A stretch of DNA of 47,709 nucleotides from Desulfurobacteriaceae bacterium. GTDB taxonomy: Bacteria; Aquificota; Aquificia; Desulfurobacteriales; Desulfurobacteriaceae. The translations under genes were made by a program, and so were the position numbers. Of this stretch, positions 37,162-46,762 are shown in pieces. Position 1 is the stretch's first letter, and each line of letters starts with the position of its first letter. The notes beneath the pieces were generated by a model. The model searched no databases. It saw nothing but the letters and a program-made list of their open reading frames with translations, and had not been told where the DNA came from. The stretch lies in the NCBI GenBank assembly GCA_027075275.1, contig JALTBO010000133.1, positions 1-47,709 on the forward strand, written 5' to 3'.

Positions 37162-38429
37162 GCGTTCATTGCCTTTAAGAAATCTTCGTTGGTTTTATAC
37201 TTTCTGAGTTTCTCTAAGAGGAACTCCATTGCTTCAACAGGAGACATTGAAGTTAAAAGTCTTCTCAGTATCCAGACCCTGTTGAGCTCCCACTCAGGTA
37301 AAAGGAGCTCCTCCTTTCTGGTTCCAGACTTATGGATATTAATTGCAGGAAATACCCTTCTTTCAACCAGGGACCTATCAAGAACAATCTCCATATTTCC
37401 CGTTCCCTTAAACTCCTCAAAGATAACGTCATCCATACGGCTTCCGGTTTCAACAAGAGCAGTTGCGAGAATCGTTAGGCTTCCTCCTTCCTCTATGTTC
37501 CTCGCAGCCCCGAAGAACCGCTTGGGCTTGTGGAATGCGTGGGCATCAATACCGCCGGAGAGAATCTTACCGCTGGGAGGAGTTAAGGTGTTGTAAGCTC
37601 TTGCAAGCCTTGTAAGTGAATCCAGCAGTATAACAACGTCTCTCTTATGTTCAACAAGCCTTTTTGCTTTTTCTATAACTATCTCTGCAACCTGAGCGTG
37701 TCTTTCCGGGGGCTCGTCAAAGGTTGACGAGATAACCTCGTCGGCCAGAGTGTTTCTCTTCATGTCTGTAACTTCTTCAGGCCTCTCGTCTATCAAAAGA
37801 ATAATGAGATAGGTATCGGGGTAGTTTGTCTTTATAGCGTTTGCAATCTTCTGGAGGAGAACCGTTTTACCGGCCCTTGGCGGAGCAACGATAAGCCCTC
37901 TCTGTCCCTTTCCAACGGGGGTTACCAGGTCAACAACACGGGTGGAGAGCTCCGAAGGATCGTGCTCAAGCCTGAACCTCTCCATAGGATGGAGAGGTGT
38001 AAGCTGGTCAAACTGGGGTCGGGTTTTGGCGACTTCCGGAGGTTCCCAGTTTATAGCGTGAACCTTCAAGAGAGCGTAGTACTTCTCTCCCTCTTTGGGA
38101 GGTCTTACCTCTCCAGCTATTGTATCTCCAGTTCTAAGGCCGAATTTCCTTATCTGGGAAGGTGAAACGTAGATATCGTTTGAACTTGGAAGGTAGTTAT
38201 TCTCAGGAGACCTTAAAAAGCCGAATCCATCGGGGAGGACTTCCAGAACTCCAACTCTGAAGGTAGATCCCCTTCTTTCTGCATCTTTCTCAAGGATTTT
38301 CTCTATAAGCTCCTGTTTTTTTACAGACTTTACTTCCAACCCTAACGATTTGGCAATTTTTCTGAGATCAAAAATACTCATTTTTTGAAGCTGTTCTAGA
38401 GATAGGCTCTCGGCTAAGTTTTCAGCCAT
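37158..38429 (-). CDS. rho: Transcription termination factor Rho
   Basis: [46 protein letters not shown]. Confidence 0.97.
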   Translation of the reverse strand: MAENLAESLSLEQLQKMSIFDLRKIAKSLGLEVKSVKKQELIEKILEKDAERRGSTFRVGVLEVLPDGFGFLRSPENNYLPSSNDIYVSPSQIRKFGLRTGDTIAGEVRPPKEGEKYYALLKVHAINWEPPEVAKTRPQFDQLTPLHPMERFRLEHDPSELSTRVVDLVTPVGKGQRGLIVAPPRAGKTVLLQKIANAIKTNYPDTYLIILLIDERPEEVTDMKRNTLADEVISSTFDEPPERHAQVAEIVIEKAKRLVEHKRDVVILLDSLTRLARAYNTLTPPSGKILSGGIDAHAFHKPKRFFGAARNIEEGGSLTILATALVETGSRMDDVIFEEFKGTGNMEIVLDRSLVERRVFPAINIHKSGTRKEELLLPEWELNRVWILRRLLTSMSPVEAMEFLLEKLRKYKTNEDFLKAMNA

Positions 38430-38453
38430 GAACGGCTCCCTCCAAGTTGGTTA

Positions 38454-39206
38454 TTAATAAGCTGTCTCCTCTTCCCTTCCCCTTCCTGCAACCTTTGAAA
38501 CCCAGATACTAAGCTCATAAAGGATAAGCAAAGGAAGGGCCATCATAATCTGGGAAAAGGCATCAGGCGGTGTCAAGAGCGCTGCTACTATAAATATTAT
38601 AAGAATTGCAAACTTCCTGTTCTTCTCTAACATCCTGTAATTTATTATTCCGAGTTTAGAAAGCAACCAGACAACAACGGGAAGGAGAAAGACAAATCCA
38701 AAAGCAAGAATCATCTGAATAACAAAAGAGACGTAGCTACCTATAGTTATCTGTGGAGTCAAAAGGTCTCCCATAAATCCCAAAAGAAACCTCAAACCGA
38801 AGGGCAGAATAACAAAGTAGGCAAAAGCTGCTCCTAAGAAGAAAAACAGGATTGAGAAGAACATAAAGGGCAGTATAAACTTTTTCTCGTGCTCATAAAG
38901 ACCTGGCTCTATAAATTTCCAGATCTGATACAGAACGTAAGGGAGAGCTATTAAAATCCCTGCAAAAAACGAGATCTTAAGAGCGGTAAAGAAGGCTTCA
39001 GGAGGAGACAGGAATATAAGCTTCCCCTGAAGATTTGGTGGAAGAGGTCTTTCAAGGAAAAGGAGTATTTTCTTCTTAAAGGGCCACGCAATTAAAAAGC
39101 CAACGATTATAGCAATGAAGGATTTAAATAACCTCTGGCGGAGCTCCTCTATGTGCTCGGTTACGGGGAGCTCCTCTTCGGGAGTCTGATAGTTCTTCTC
39201 TGGCAT
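38454..39206 (-). CDS. tatC: Sec-independent protein translocase TatC
   Basis: VTEHIEELRQRLFKSFIAI, six TMs, AALLTPPDAFSQIMMALPLLILYELSI. Confidence 0.96.
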   Translation of the reverse strand: MPEKNYQTPEEELPVTEHIEELRQRLFKSFIAIIVGFLIAWPFKKKILLFLERPLPPNLQGKLIFLSPPEAFFTALKISFFAGILIALPYVLYQIWKFIEPGLYEHEKKFILPFMFFSILFFFLGAAFAYFVILPFGLRFLLGFMGDLLTPQITIGSYVSFVIQMILAFGFVFLLPVVVWLLSKLGIINYRMLEKNRKFAILIIFIVAALLTPPDAFSQIMMALPLLILYELSIWVSKVAGRGREEETAY

Positions 39207-39218
39207 TTCCTACTCTGC

Positions 39219-39476
39219 TTATTCCTTAACCTTTATTTTCTCTACCTTTTCCTCTTCCTTCTTAGCTTCAGACTTTGCTACAGCCTCCTCTTTTTTCTCT
39301 TCCTTCTCTTTCTCCTTTTTCTCCTCTTCCTCGTCAATTATACCGGCAGAGGCTTTCCTGAACTCGTTTATCGCTTTACCGGTTGAACGAGCAAGTTCAG
39401 GAAGCTTTTTAGGACCAAAAATAAGGAGGGCAATCACCAGAATAATTATAAGCTCCTGAGTTCCAATGCCAAACAT
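39219..39476 (-). CDS. tatA: Twin-arginine translocase TatA/TatE
   Basis: MFGIGTQELIIILVIALLIFGPKKLPELARSTGKAINEFRKA. Confidence 0.94.
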   Translation of the reverse strand: MFGIGTQELIIILVIALLIFGPKKLPELARSTGKAINEFRKASAGIIDEEEEKKEKEKEEKKEEAVAKSEAKKEEEKVEKIKVKE

Positions 39477-39492
39477 ATTTCCTCCGAGAATT

Positions 39493-40275
39493 TTAAGATT
39501 TCGTTGCCTCCTTGAGGCCTGAAAGGAGTTCTCTGAGCTCTGAAAGGTTCCAGGACTCTACCCTCTTTACAACGGCACTTCCTACAACAAAGCCATCAGG
39601 ACTATTATACATCTGCCTTATGTGTTCCGGTTTAGAGATTCCGAAACCCACAACTGTTCTCTTCCCTGTAACTCTCTTTACCCTTTCAATATCTCTCTCT
39701 ATCTCAGCGTAGGCAAGTTCTTCCCTCTCTCCGGTAATCCCCGTAACTGAAACGTAGTAAATAAACTCACCGGTAACTTCCCCTATAAGCTTCAACCTTT
39801 CATCTGTGCTTGTTGGTGCAGCCAGAAAAACGGGAGAGAGCTTCATAGATTTCACTTTCCGGGCAAAGTCCACACCCTCTTCCGGAGGAAGGTCTGGAAC
39901 TATAAATCCGTCTGCCCCTGCAGATTTTGCATCCCTTATGAACTTTTCCTCTCCATAGGTAAAAATAGGGTTGTAATAGCCCATAAGAACAATAGGCTTA
40001 TCGGAAAAACTCCTTATCCTGGAAACCAGTTCCAAAACTCTACAGGTATTTGCTCCAGCAGAGAGAGCTCTCTCGTGGGCTTTCTGTATTGTAGGACCGT
40101 CTGCAAGTGGATCGGAAAAGGGCATTCCAACTTCAACCATATCGGCATATTCCAGAATGAGCTTAAAAACGTCTAAAGATTTCTCACAGTTTGGATCGCA
40201 GGCAGTAGCGTAAACTATAAGTGGTTTCTCTCCCCTTTCTTCAAGCTCCCGAAAGGTTCTCTCTATCCTTTCCAT
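39493..40275 (-). CDS. trpA: Tryptophan synthase alpha subunit
   Basis: MERIERTFRELEERGEKPLIVYATACDP, VEVGMPFSDPLADGPTIQKAHERAL; start trimmed from ORF-track 40308. Confidence 0.95.
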   Translation of the reverse strand: MERIERTFRELEERGEKPLIVYATACDPNCEKSLDVFKLILEYADMVEVGMPFSDPLADGPTIQKAHERALSAGANTCRVLELVSRIRSFSDKPIVLMGYYNPIFTYGEEKFIRDAKSAGADGFIVPDLPPEEGVDFARKVKSMKLSPVFLAAPTSTDERLKLIGEVTGEFIYYVSVTGITGEREELAYAEIERDIERVKRVTGKRTVVGFGISKPEHIRQMYNSPDGFVVGSAVVKRVESWNLSELRELLSGLKEATKS

Positions 40276-40882
40276 ACTTTCTCCAGAGGAAGTAGAGTAA
40301 CAGCACAAGTAGTATAACAGTGATGGAAATCAACTTATGGCTAATAATAGTTGAAATCAGTTTTCCTATCAAGTTCCCAAGAAAGAGGTAAGAGAAAGAC
40401 CATAGGAGAGCCCCCAAAAAGTTGTAAATGGTAAATTTCAGATAATCGGGTTCAAAAGCTCCTATAACAACCGGTAAAGCAGGTCTTACAACAGGAAAAA
40501 ACCTACCGATAACAAGGGAAAGTTCTCCCTTTTCCTCAACAAATCTCTTTACTTTCTTAAAATCCCTGTCTGTAAGGCCAAACCGGGAAAAGATCCTCTC
40601 AAGGTAGTGCTCTCCTAAAAAGTAGCCCATAAAGTAGGAGAGCTGATAACCAAGAAAAGTTCCCGTAGTAACACAGAAAACAAAAGAGAACGGAGAAATA
40701 ACACCTTTTGAAACCAGAACAGATGAAAGTATGAGAACCTTTTCTGCAGGAAGGATCAGACCCAGCATAAAAGCCGTTTCCAGGAAAGACCAGAGGAAAA
40801 GGACTGCACAGGTAAAGCGGGGGTGTTCCTCTATAAAGTGAACGCTTGACTCAACAAAACTATAGAGAGCAGTAAGTTCCAC
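40241..40882 (-). CDS. DedA-family membrane protein (probable GTG start)
   Basis: LGLILPAEKVL, GRFFPVVRPALPVVIGAF; AGGTG SD before GTG at 40882; longer ORF-track N-terminus would overlap rpmE. Confidence 0.85.
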   Translation of the reverse strand: MELTALYSFVESSVHFIEEHPRFTCAVLFLWSFLETAFMLGLILPAEKVLILSSVLVSKGVISPFSFVFCVTTGTFLGYQLSYFMGYFLGEHYLERIFSRFGLTDRDFKKVKRFVEEKGELSLVIGRFFPVVRPALPVVIGAFEPDYLKFTIYNFLGALLWSFSYLFLGNLIGKLISTIISHKLISITVILLVLLLYFLWRKYGKDRENLSGA

Positions 40883-40953
40883 TTGACACCTGAAGAGGTC
40901 TAAATTAAACTTCTCAATCGCACAACGGCCAATTATATCAGGAGGTTGAGATA

Positions 40954-41160
40954 ATGAAAAAGGGTATCCACCCCGAATACAGAGAAACAAGGGTAATTTG
41001 TGCCTGCGGAAATACCTGGGTAACAAGGTCAACAAAGTTCCCGGAAATTAGAGTTGAAGTCTGCAATGCATGCCATCCGTTCTTCACAGGAACCCAGAAG
41101 CAGAAGGTTGCAAGGGGTAGAGTAGAGAAGTTTATGGCTAAATACCAAGGTAAGTACTAA
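40954..41160 (+). CDS. rpmE: 50S ribosomal protein L31 (Cys+ zinc form)
   Basis: [22 protein letters not shown]...[22 protein letters not shown]. Confidence 0.97.
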   Translation: MKKGIHPEYRETRVICACGNTWVTRSTKFPEIRVEVCNACHPFFTGTQKQKVARGRVEKFMAKYQGKY

Positions 41161-41161
41161 G

Positions 41162-41554
41162 ATGAAGGTGGAGCTCCTCTCTACAACAAAAGACTACCTG
41201 AAGGTAATTGCAACGGCGGCCAGGGTCTGCTACTCCGGGCTGCCGGTTGAGGAGCTCCTCTCCCGCTACTCTGAGGAAGAGGACAGAGCTCTCATAGAAA
41301 GAGTTGTCGGAATGGGACACCTTTCCGTTGTTGAACATGCAGTCTTTACCTTTAAAGTGGACAAATCCTTTAAAGATGAGCTTTTCAGAATTTTTACGGA
41401 AAAACCCTTCATTAGGGTAAGCGAAATGGAAGACTCCTTTATAGTTTCACTGAATTTGAGAACGGCAGCGGAACTCCTTTCAGAGATGCCCGACCTGAAC
41501 TTCACAAAGGCCATAGAGCCATACGTTCCAGACTTCGTCAAACCGAAAGGTTAA
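41162..41554 (+). CDS. Short ThyX-like protein lacking the RHR catalytic core
   Basis: VELLSTTKDYLKVIATAARVCYS, MGHLSVVEHAVFTFKV resemble ThyX N-terminus; no RHRxxS motif; ends after SLNLRTAAELL. Confidence 0.6.
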   Translation: MKVELLSTTKDYLKVIATAARVCYSGLPVEELLSRYSEEEDRALIERVVGMGHLSVVEHAVFTFKVDKSFKDELFRIFTEKPFIRVSEMEDSFIVSLNLRTAAELLSEMPDLNFTKAIEPYVPDFVKPKG

Positions 41555-42542
41555 CAGAGATCCCCTCCCCCTTGAAAAACTCCCCTTTAAAACTCTCCGC
41601 TTCATCCTTTGAAACGGCTCTAACCACAATCGGCTTCAACCCGGCAGACTCAAACCTTCTCTTTAACTCTTTCGGGTCTATCCTCTCAAGAACCTCTCTA
41701 CTTCCCCAGTATTCAACAGAAAGGTTTTTCCCGAGGAGTTTTAAGAGAGCTCCAAACTCTCCAAATGCCGTGTCAACTTCAATAAATGCCTGAGAGAGTT
41801 CCTCTTTCTCCCGCCTGTAGAATACCCTTCCTCTGAAACTCTCATCAATGTAGATGGGAACCTCAAGAACACCTAAAAGGGTGTAGAGGGAGTAGAGCCC
41901 TAAGAGGTGGTTTATGAACCCTTTAACCTCACCTTCAGTAGGGAGCTTTAACCCTCTCTTTTCAATCTCAGAGCGGACTTCAGGTTTTAAGAGTAAAAGG
42001 AGAGAAAAGATCAGGTAGGGAGAGAAAAGCCGCTCCGAAACAACAAAACTCTTAAAGCCGTAGGCTATTTCGGGGTATTCTCTCTCAACAAAGGGAATGA
42101 GAAGGGAAAGAACCTCTCTATCGGGGAAACTAACGGTTTTTGATAAGAGGTTGGGGAGCTCCCCCTTGAGTATTTCAGACAGTTTTTTCCTTACGGGAAG
42201 AACAAGGGAGAATTCTATCCTTTCACCTACCCCCTTTAGCCTTAAAAGGACTTCTTCCCCCGGCTGAAAAGCTCTGTCAACTTCAAGCTGTGCAGTGAAC
42301 TGAGTGTCTCCCAGCTTGAACCTTCCCCTGTTTTTTCCCTCATAACCTAAAAATACAGCCTTTAAGAGGGACTCAAACTCTGTGCTTGCCTTCCCTTTCT
42401 GCTCCCCTGCCCCTATTTGAGAGAGGAGCTTCTTCATTTCGTGGTAGGAGAAGTTCTCAAGCTTCAGGGGAAGGTCTCTGTTTATCCCCTCAACAGGGAT
42501 TATCCCCTCTACCCTCCTAATCTCCACAGCCCACCTACTCAA
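41538..42542 (-). CDS. Hypothetical protein with FliK-like flagellar hook-length-control pattern
   Basis: FTAQLEVDRAFQPGEEVLLRLKGVGERIEFSL; C-terminal VPIYIDESFRGRVFYRRE...EVDTAFGEFGALLKLLGKNLSVEYW...ELKRRFESAGLKP. Confidence 0.5.
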   Translation of the reverse strand: MSRWAVEIRRVEGIIPVEGINRDLPLKLENFSYHEMKKLLSQIGAGEQKGKASTEFESLLKAVFLGYEGKNRGRFKLGDTQFTAQLEVDRAFQPGEEVLLRLKGVGERIEFSLVLPVRKKLSEILKGELPNLLSKTVSFPDREVLSLLIPFVEREYPEIAYGFKSFVVSERLFSPYLIFSLLLLLKPEVRSEIEKRGLKLPTEGEVKGFINHLLGLYSLYTLLGVLEVPIYIDESFRGRVFYRREKEELSQAFIEVDTAFGEFGALLKLLGKNLSVEYWGSREVLERIDPKELKRRFESAGLKPIVVRAVSKDEAESFKGEFFKGEGISVNLSV

Positions 42543-43446
42543 AGAGGTCGGTTGACAGGTACCTCTCTCCGGTATCTGGAAGAACAGTTACGACTCTGCC
42601 TCTTATTCCCAGCTCTCTGGCAACACGAACTGCAACAGCCACGTTGGCTCCAGACGAGATACCAGAGAGAACGCCAAACTCCCTCGCCAAAAACCTTGAA
42701 TAGTGTTTAGCTTCCTCGTAACTGACCTTCTCAACCCTGTCTATTAAAGAGGTATCAAGAACTTCTGGAACAAAACCGGCTCCAATCCCCTGAATCTTAT
42801 GGGAACAAACCTTTTCACCTGAGAGAACGGCACACCCTTCAGGCTCAACAGCAACGCAGATGCAGTTAGGGTTCTCCTCTTTAAACCTCTTTGAAATCCC
42901 TGTAAAGGTTCCTCCTGTCCCTATACCGGCAACAAAAAGGTTGGGAAGAAATCCCATCTGTTCAAGTATCTCTTTAGCAGTGGTCTGATAGTGAACTTCC
43001 GGGTTTACAGGGTTCTCAAACTGCCTTGCAGGGAAGTACTTTTCCGGTTCTTTCTCAACCAACTCCCTCACCCTCTCAACGGCTCCCTTCACTCCCTCGT
43101 CTGCCGGAGTTAAGAGGAGCTCCGCACCGAAAGCCCGCAGAATCCTCTTTCTCTCCTCGCTCATATTCTCAGGCATTGCAATTAAACACCTGTAACCTTT
43201 TGCGGCACACACGAGGGCAAGACCTATCCCCGTGTTCCCGCTTGTTGCCTCAACAACCGTTTTCTCAGGAGTCAGCTCTCCCTTTCTCTCCCCATCCTCA
43301 ATAATTGCAAGGGCTACCCTGTCCTTAATTGAACCACCGGGGTTAAACATCTCAAGTTTCAGATAGAGCTCCACCCCCTCAATCTCAGCCCTCAAAAGGG
43401 GCGTGTTCCCTATACCGTCAAGGATACTTCGCAACAACCTCCTCAT
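42535..43446 (-). CDS. cysK: Cysteine synthase (PLP-dependent, CysK/CysM family)
   Basis: GNTPLLRAEIEGVELYLKLEMFNPGGSIKDRVAL, EATSGNTGIGLALV, GIGTGGTFTGIS. Confidence 0.93.
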   Translation of the reverse strand: MRRLLRSILDGIGNTPLLRAEIEGVELYLKLEMFNPGGSIKDRVALAIIEDGERKGELTPEKTVVEATSGNTGIGLALVCAAKGYRCLIAMPENMSEERKRILRAFGAELLLTPADEGVKGAVERVRELVEKEPEKYFPARQFENPVNPEVHYQTTAKEILEQMGFLPNLFVAGIGTGGTFTGISKRFKEENPNCICVAVEPEGCAVLSGEKVCSHKIQGIGAGFVPEVLDTSLIDRVEKVSYEEAKHYSRFLAREFGVLSGISSGANVAVAVRVARELGIRGRVVTVLPDTGERYLSTDLFE

Positions 43447-44506
43447 CTGAAAGCTCCTCTAAAACGAAAACTCTCTTTTTTCTCTTAACCGTTTCACCCT
43501 TTACTTTACCAAAGACACTCTCTTTAAAAACGAAAAAGCCGCTTACGTGCTTTGCAGCCTTCCTGAAGAAAAAGTCTGTTAAACCAAACTCCTCTTTAAG
43601 CCAGCGAAATTTAGTCTCAGGAAGACCGCGAAGGAGCTCCCCCCGGTAGAGAAACCTGACAATATTCTCCTCTAAAAACTCCCTCAAAAACCTTAGTTTT
43701 GAGTCCCTGGTCAGATTCCTTCTTACCGCCGTGTAAAGATCGTCGGGAGAGGTTAGGTAGTCGGCAACTATTTTTACTATCTCATTAATCCTGTCGGGAA
43801 CAACAGAAACTATTCCTTTGTAGGTTATCCTCCTGTGTTTGAAAGAGGGGAGGAGCTCCCTTGTTGAACCCTTCAGCCTCTGGGAGGAGTCAACAATCCC
43901 ACCAACAACAATGAGGGTATTCTCGTCCACTTCCTCGTGGGTAAACTCCTTTTCTCCGTTCGGATCAAGAACTATTACCTGAGAGTAGCCGGAAACTCCC
44001 TCTTTAACGGGAAAGGGAACCTGTGGAGAGAAGAACTCCTCCATAAACACTTTCCCTTCAGGGGGAACATTGAAAACGAAGAAATTCTCTGGAGTGAAGA
44101 AATCTTTAACAGTTCCGTAGGCAATCTCAAGCTGAACCATTAAAGACTTCCTTTCAGATGGAAGAAGCCTGTTAAAGAGAGACATATCAACGGCAAAGTC
44201 GGGATATCTGAATTCAATTCCAGAGAAGTCAACGCTTCCAGGCCTTCTAACAACTGCAGCGTCTGGTTCAACCTCTCCTTTAAAAGCAAGGAGCTTTAAA
44301 CCACAGCACTCTGAAACAACCTTTCCCGGCCTTATGGGTTCATCAAACTCACTCGCCCTGAAAACTCCATACTCTCCCTTAACAAGCCTGTAAGCAAGCC
44401 TGTTGAAGAAATCCCCCCTTCCCGGGTTAAAGAGGAGCTTTGGCCTGTTTATCCCTTCAGAAATTAGTTTCTCAGAAACAAGAACTTTAGGACTTTTAAA
44501 CTTCAA
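43418..44506 (-). CDS. Archaeal Trm10-like SPOUT tRNA methyltransferase family protein (COG2419-like)
   Basis: VIVLDPNGEKEFTHEEVDENTLIVVGGIVDSSQRLKGSTRELLPSFKHRRITYKGIVSVVPDRINEIVKIV. Confidence 0.6.
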   Translation of the reverse strand: MKFKSPKVLVSEKLISEGINRPKLLFNPGRGDFFNRLAYRLVKGEYGVFRASEFDEPIRPGKVVSECCGLKLLAFKGEVEPDAAVVRRPGSVDFSGIEFRYPDFAVDMSLFNRLLPSERKSLMVQLEIAYGTVKDFFTPENFFVFNVPPEGKVFMEEFFSPQVPFPVKEGVSGYSQVIVLDPNGEKEFTHEEVDENTLIVVGGIVDSSQRLKGSTRELLPSFKHRRITYKGIVSVVPDRINEIVKIVADYLTSPDDLYTAVRRNLTRDSKLRFLREFLEENIVRFLYRGELLRGLPETKFRWLKEEFGLTDFFFRKAAKHVSGFFVFKESVFGKVKGETVKRKKRVFVLEELSDEEVVAKYP

Positions 44507-44560
44507 CTTAAACTCCGGCAGTTGTAAACTTTAAACCAGAATTATAGGGAAGGAGGAAGT

Positions 44561-45733
44561 ATGAAAAAGGGCATTGCTGAGGTTCCGGGAATTAAGTGCG
44601 GAACGGCCTTTGCAGGAATAAAGAAGACAGAAAAACCCATAGACAGGCCAGACGTTCTGGTAGTTGCAACAGATGAACCTTCGGAGTTTGCAGCGGTTTT
44701 TACACAGAACGACGTTAAAGCAGCTCCGATTAAGGTAAGTATGGAGATAACCGGAAAAGTTTCAGGCATCGTTGCAAACAGTGGAAACGCCAACGCCTGC
44801 ACGGGAAAAAGGGGAATAGCCGACGCCGTTGAGATGTCTAAGCTCGCATCACAGCTGACTGGGAAGGGGAAGTTTTTAGTTGCCTCCACCGGAGTAATCG
44901 GAGAGCCGATGCCAATAGAAAGAGTGAGGAAGGGAATTACAGAAGCTGTTAAAAACCTTGGAAAGGCAAAGGGATATGAGCCTGCAAGGGCGATAATGAC
45001 AACAGATACGTTCCCAAAAACTTCTTTCTTTGAGGGAAACGGCTTTGTGGTCGGCGGAATAGCCAAGGGAGCCGGAATGATAGACCCGGCAATGGCTACA
45101 ATGCTTTCCTTTGTTGCAACGGATGCAAAGGTTCCAAAGGAGCTCCTTGAGAGGGCCCTCAAGGAGGCTGTAGAGGTCTCTTTCAACGCAATAACTGTTG
45201 ACGGAGATATGAGCACAAACGACTGTGTTTTCTTCCTCTCAACGGGAAAAAGCCCGAAAGAGATAACAGAGGAAAACTACGCAGAGTTTAAAGAAGCCCT
45301 GACAGCAGTTCTAAAAGACCTTGCATACCAGATAGTCAAAGATGGAGAAGGAGCAACAAAGGTTGCAAGGGTTTTAGTTGAAAAGGCAAAAACAAAGGAA
45401 CAGGCAAGAGCGGTTGCAAGGAAGATAGCCCTCTCTCCACTTGTGAAAACAGCCCTCTTTGGGTGCGACCCCAACTGGGGAAGGATAGCAGCAGCCGCAG
45501 GAGCCGCAATGGTTGGAGTTGATGAGGAGAAGTTAGAAGTTTACATAGGGAGCTACCTCCTCTTTAAAGGTGAAAGAGCAGACTACAGGGAGGAGGAAGT
45601 CTTCAGGTACATGAAGGAGAACGACGAAATTCTGATAAGAGTTGTTTTAAACCAGGGATTTGAGAGCTTTGAATATCTCACGTGTGATCTAACCTACGAC
45701 TACGTGAGGATAAATGCAGAGTACAGAACGTAG
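44561..45733 (+). CDS. argJ: Bifunctional glutamate N-acetyltransferase/amino-acid acetyltransferase
   Basis: GIVANSGNANACTG, KGAGMIDPAMATMLSFVATDA, FGCDPNWGRIAAAAGAA. Confidence 0.97.
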   Translation: MKKGIAEVPGIKCGTAFAGIKKTEKPIDRPDVLVVATDEPSEFAAVFTQNDVKAAPIKVSMEITGKVSGIVANSGNANACTGKRGIADAVEMSKLASQLTGKGKFLVASTGVIGEPMPIERVRKGITEAVKNLGKAKGYEPARAIMTTDTFPKTSFFEGNGFVVGGIAKGAGMIDPAMATMLSFVATDAKVPKELLERALKEAVEVSFNAITVDGDMSTNDCVFFLSTGKSPKEITEENYAEFKEALTAVLKDLAYQIVKDGEGATKVARVLVEKAKTKEQARAVARKIALSPLVKTALFGCDPNWGRIAAAAGAAMVGVDEEKLEVYIGSYLLFKGERADYREEEVFRYMKENDEILIRVVLNQGFESFEYLTCDLTYDYVRINAEYRT

Positions 45734-46424
45734 GGTACTGCTGATAGATGCAGGAAACACCAGGGTTAAGGGAGCTCTCTACGAAAACGGCCGAATAGTT
45801 CCTGTTTTCTCTGTTGAAACGGCAGAGGTTATTAATAGGGAGGAGCTCCCCTTTATAAAGACTTTAGATGTTGCCGTGGCCTCGGTAGTTCCAGAGGTAA
45901 CAGAACTACTAAAACGAATTTACCCGGGAGCTCTCCTCATCTCAAAGAGCTCAAAACTCCCGTTTAAACTGAATTACAAGGGGAACATTGGAGCAGACAG
46001 GCTGGCCAACATGGCGGGAGCTCTTTCTTATTCTGAAAGCTTCATTGTTGTAAGCTGCGGAACGGCAACCGTTATAGACGTTGTGGTTAACAGAGAGTTT
46101 GTAGGTGGATACATTCTGCCGGGAGTAAAAACAATGGCAGAGTGTTTAAACAGGAGGGGAGCTCTCCTTCCAGAAGTTGAACTGAAAGAGCTCAGTGAAA
46201 ATCCAGGTAGGTCAACAGAGGAGTGCATAAAGACAGGAATTTCAGTATCAACGTTAGGGGCTATCAAAGAGGTGAAAGGAAAATTCAACCTTCCTCTGCT
46301 TATTACAGGGGGACTTGGCAGGTTAGTTTCAGAGATTCTGAGAGAAAAGTTTTTTGAGAACTTAACCTTTGAAGGGATTTATAGAATTTACAGAACAGAA
46401 AGGGGGGAAATCCCCCCGAAATAG
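45714..46424 (+). CDS. coaX: Type III pantothenate kinase
   Basis: LLIDAGNTRVKGALYENG, YKGNIGADRLANMAGAL, SCGTATVIDVV, GGYILPGVKTMAECL. Confidence 0.93.
   Translation: MQSTERRVLLIDAGNTRVKGALYENGRIVPVFSVETAEVINREELPFIKTLDVAVASVVPEVTELLKRIYPGALLISKSSKLPFKLNYKGNIGADRLANMAGALSYSESFIVVSCGTATVIDVVVNREFVGGYILPGVKTMAECLNRRGALLPEVELKELSENPGRSTEECIKTGISVSTLGAIKEVKGKFNLPLLITGGLGRLVSEILREKFFENLTFEGIYRIYRTERGEIPPK
46402..46417 (-). terminator. GGGGGG/CCCCCC hairpin between convergent coaX and cytochrome genes
   Basis: GGGGGG-AAAT-CCCCCC; minus strand followed by TTTCTGTT. Confidence 0.6.
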
Positions 46425-46425
46425 C

Positions 46426-46680
46426 TTACTTCCCAAAGATCTCTTTAGCAGCAGCCTTGAGAGCAGCGTCGTTGTTCTTAAAAGCAGCCATCATGGGGTT
46501 TGTTGACTTCTTAGCAGCAGCTACGAAAGCCTTAGCATTCTTAAGCTTAGCCTTCAGCTGAGCTTTTGAAGGAGCAAGTGAACCGTTGTGGCATCCTGCA
46601 CACTGAGTTTCCCATACACCTGCAGAAGCTGGAGCTACCATAAGAGCTACCACTGCAAGAGCACCAAGAACCTTTCTCAT
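46426..46680 (-). CDS. Small monoheme c-type cytochrome
   Basis: Signal peptide, CAGCH heme motif, Met-containing Lys/Ala-rich helical C-terminus. Confidence 0.85.
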   Translation of the reverse strand: MRKVLGALAVVALMVAPASAGVWETQCAGCHNGSLAPSKAQLKAKLKNAKAFVAAAKKSTNPMMAAFKNNDAALKAAAKEIFGK

Positions 46681-46740
46681 TTTCTACCTCCTTTACCGAT
46701 TTTCCTGGTATCAATTTATTAGGGAATTGGTGAACTGGCA

Positions 46741-46762
46741 ATGATTAGAAAATTTTAATCAT
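46741..46762. promoter_or_regulatory. Inverted repeat ATGATTA-N8-TAATCAT between napH-like and cytochrome genes
   Basis: Perfect 7-bp arms; overlaps napH-like stop codon; about 60 nt upstream of the cytochrome start. Confidence 0.35.

Noticed and set aside
44542-45216. 224-aa minus-strand ORF
   Set aside because: Fully antisense to argJ, which has all family motifs; hydrophobic/Ser-rich translation is a frame shadow.
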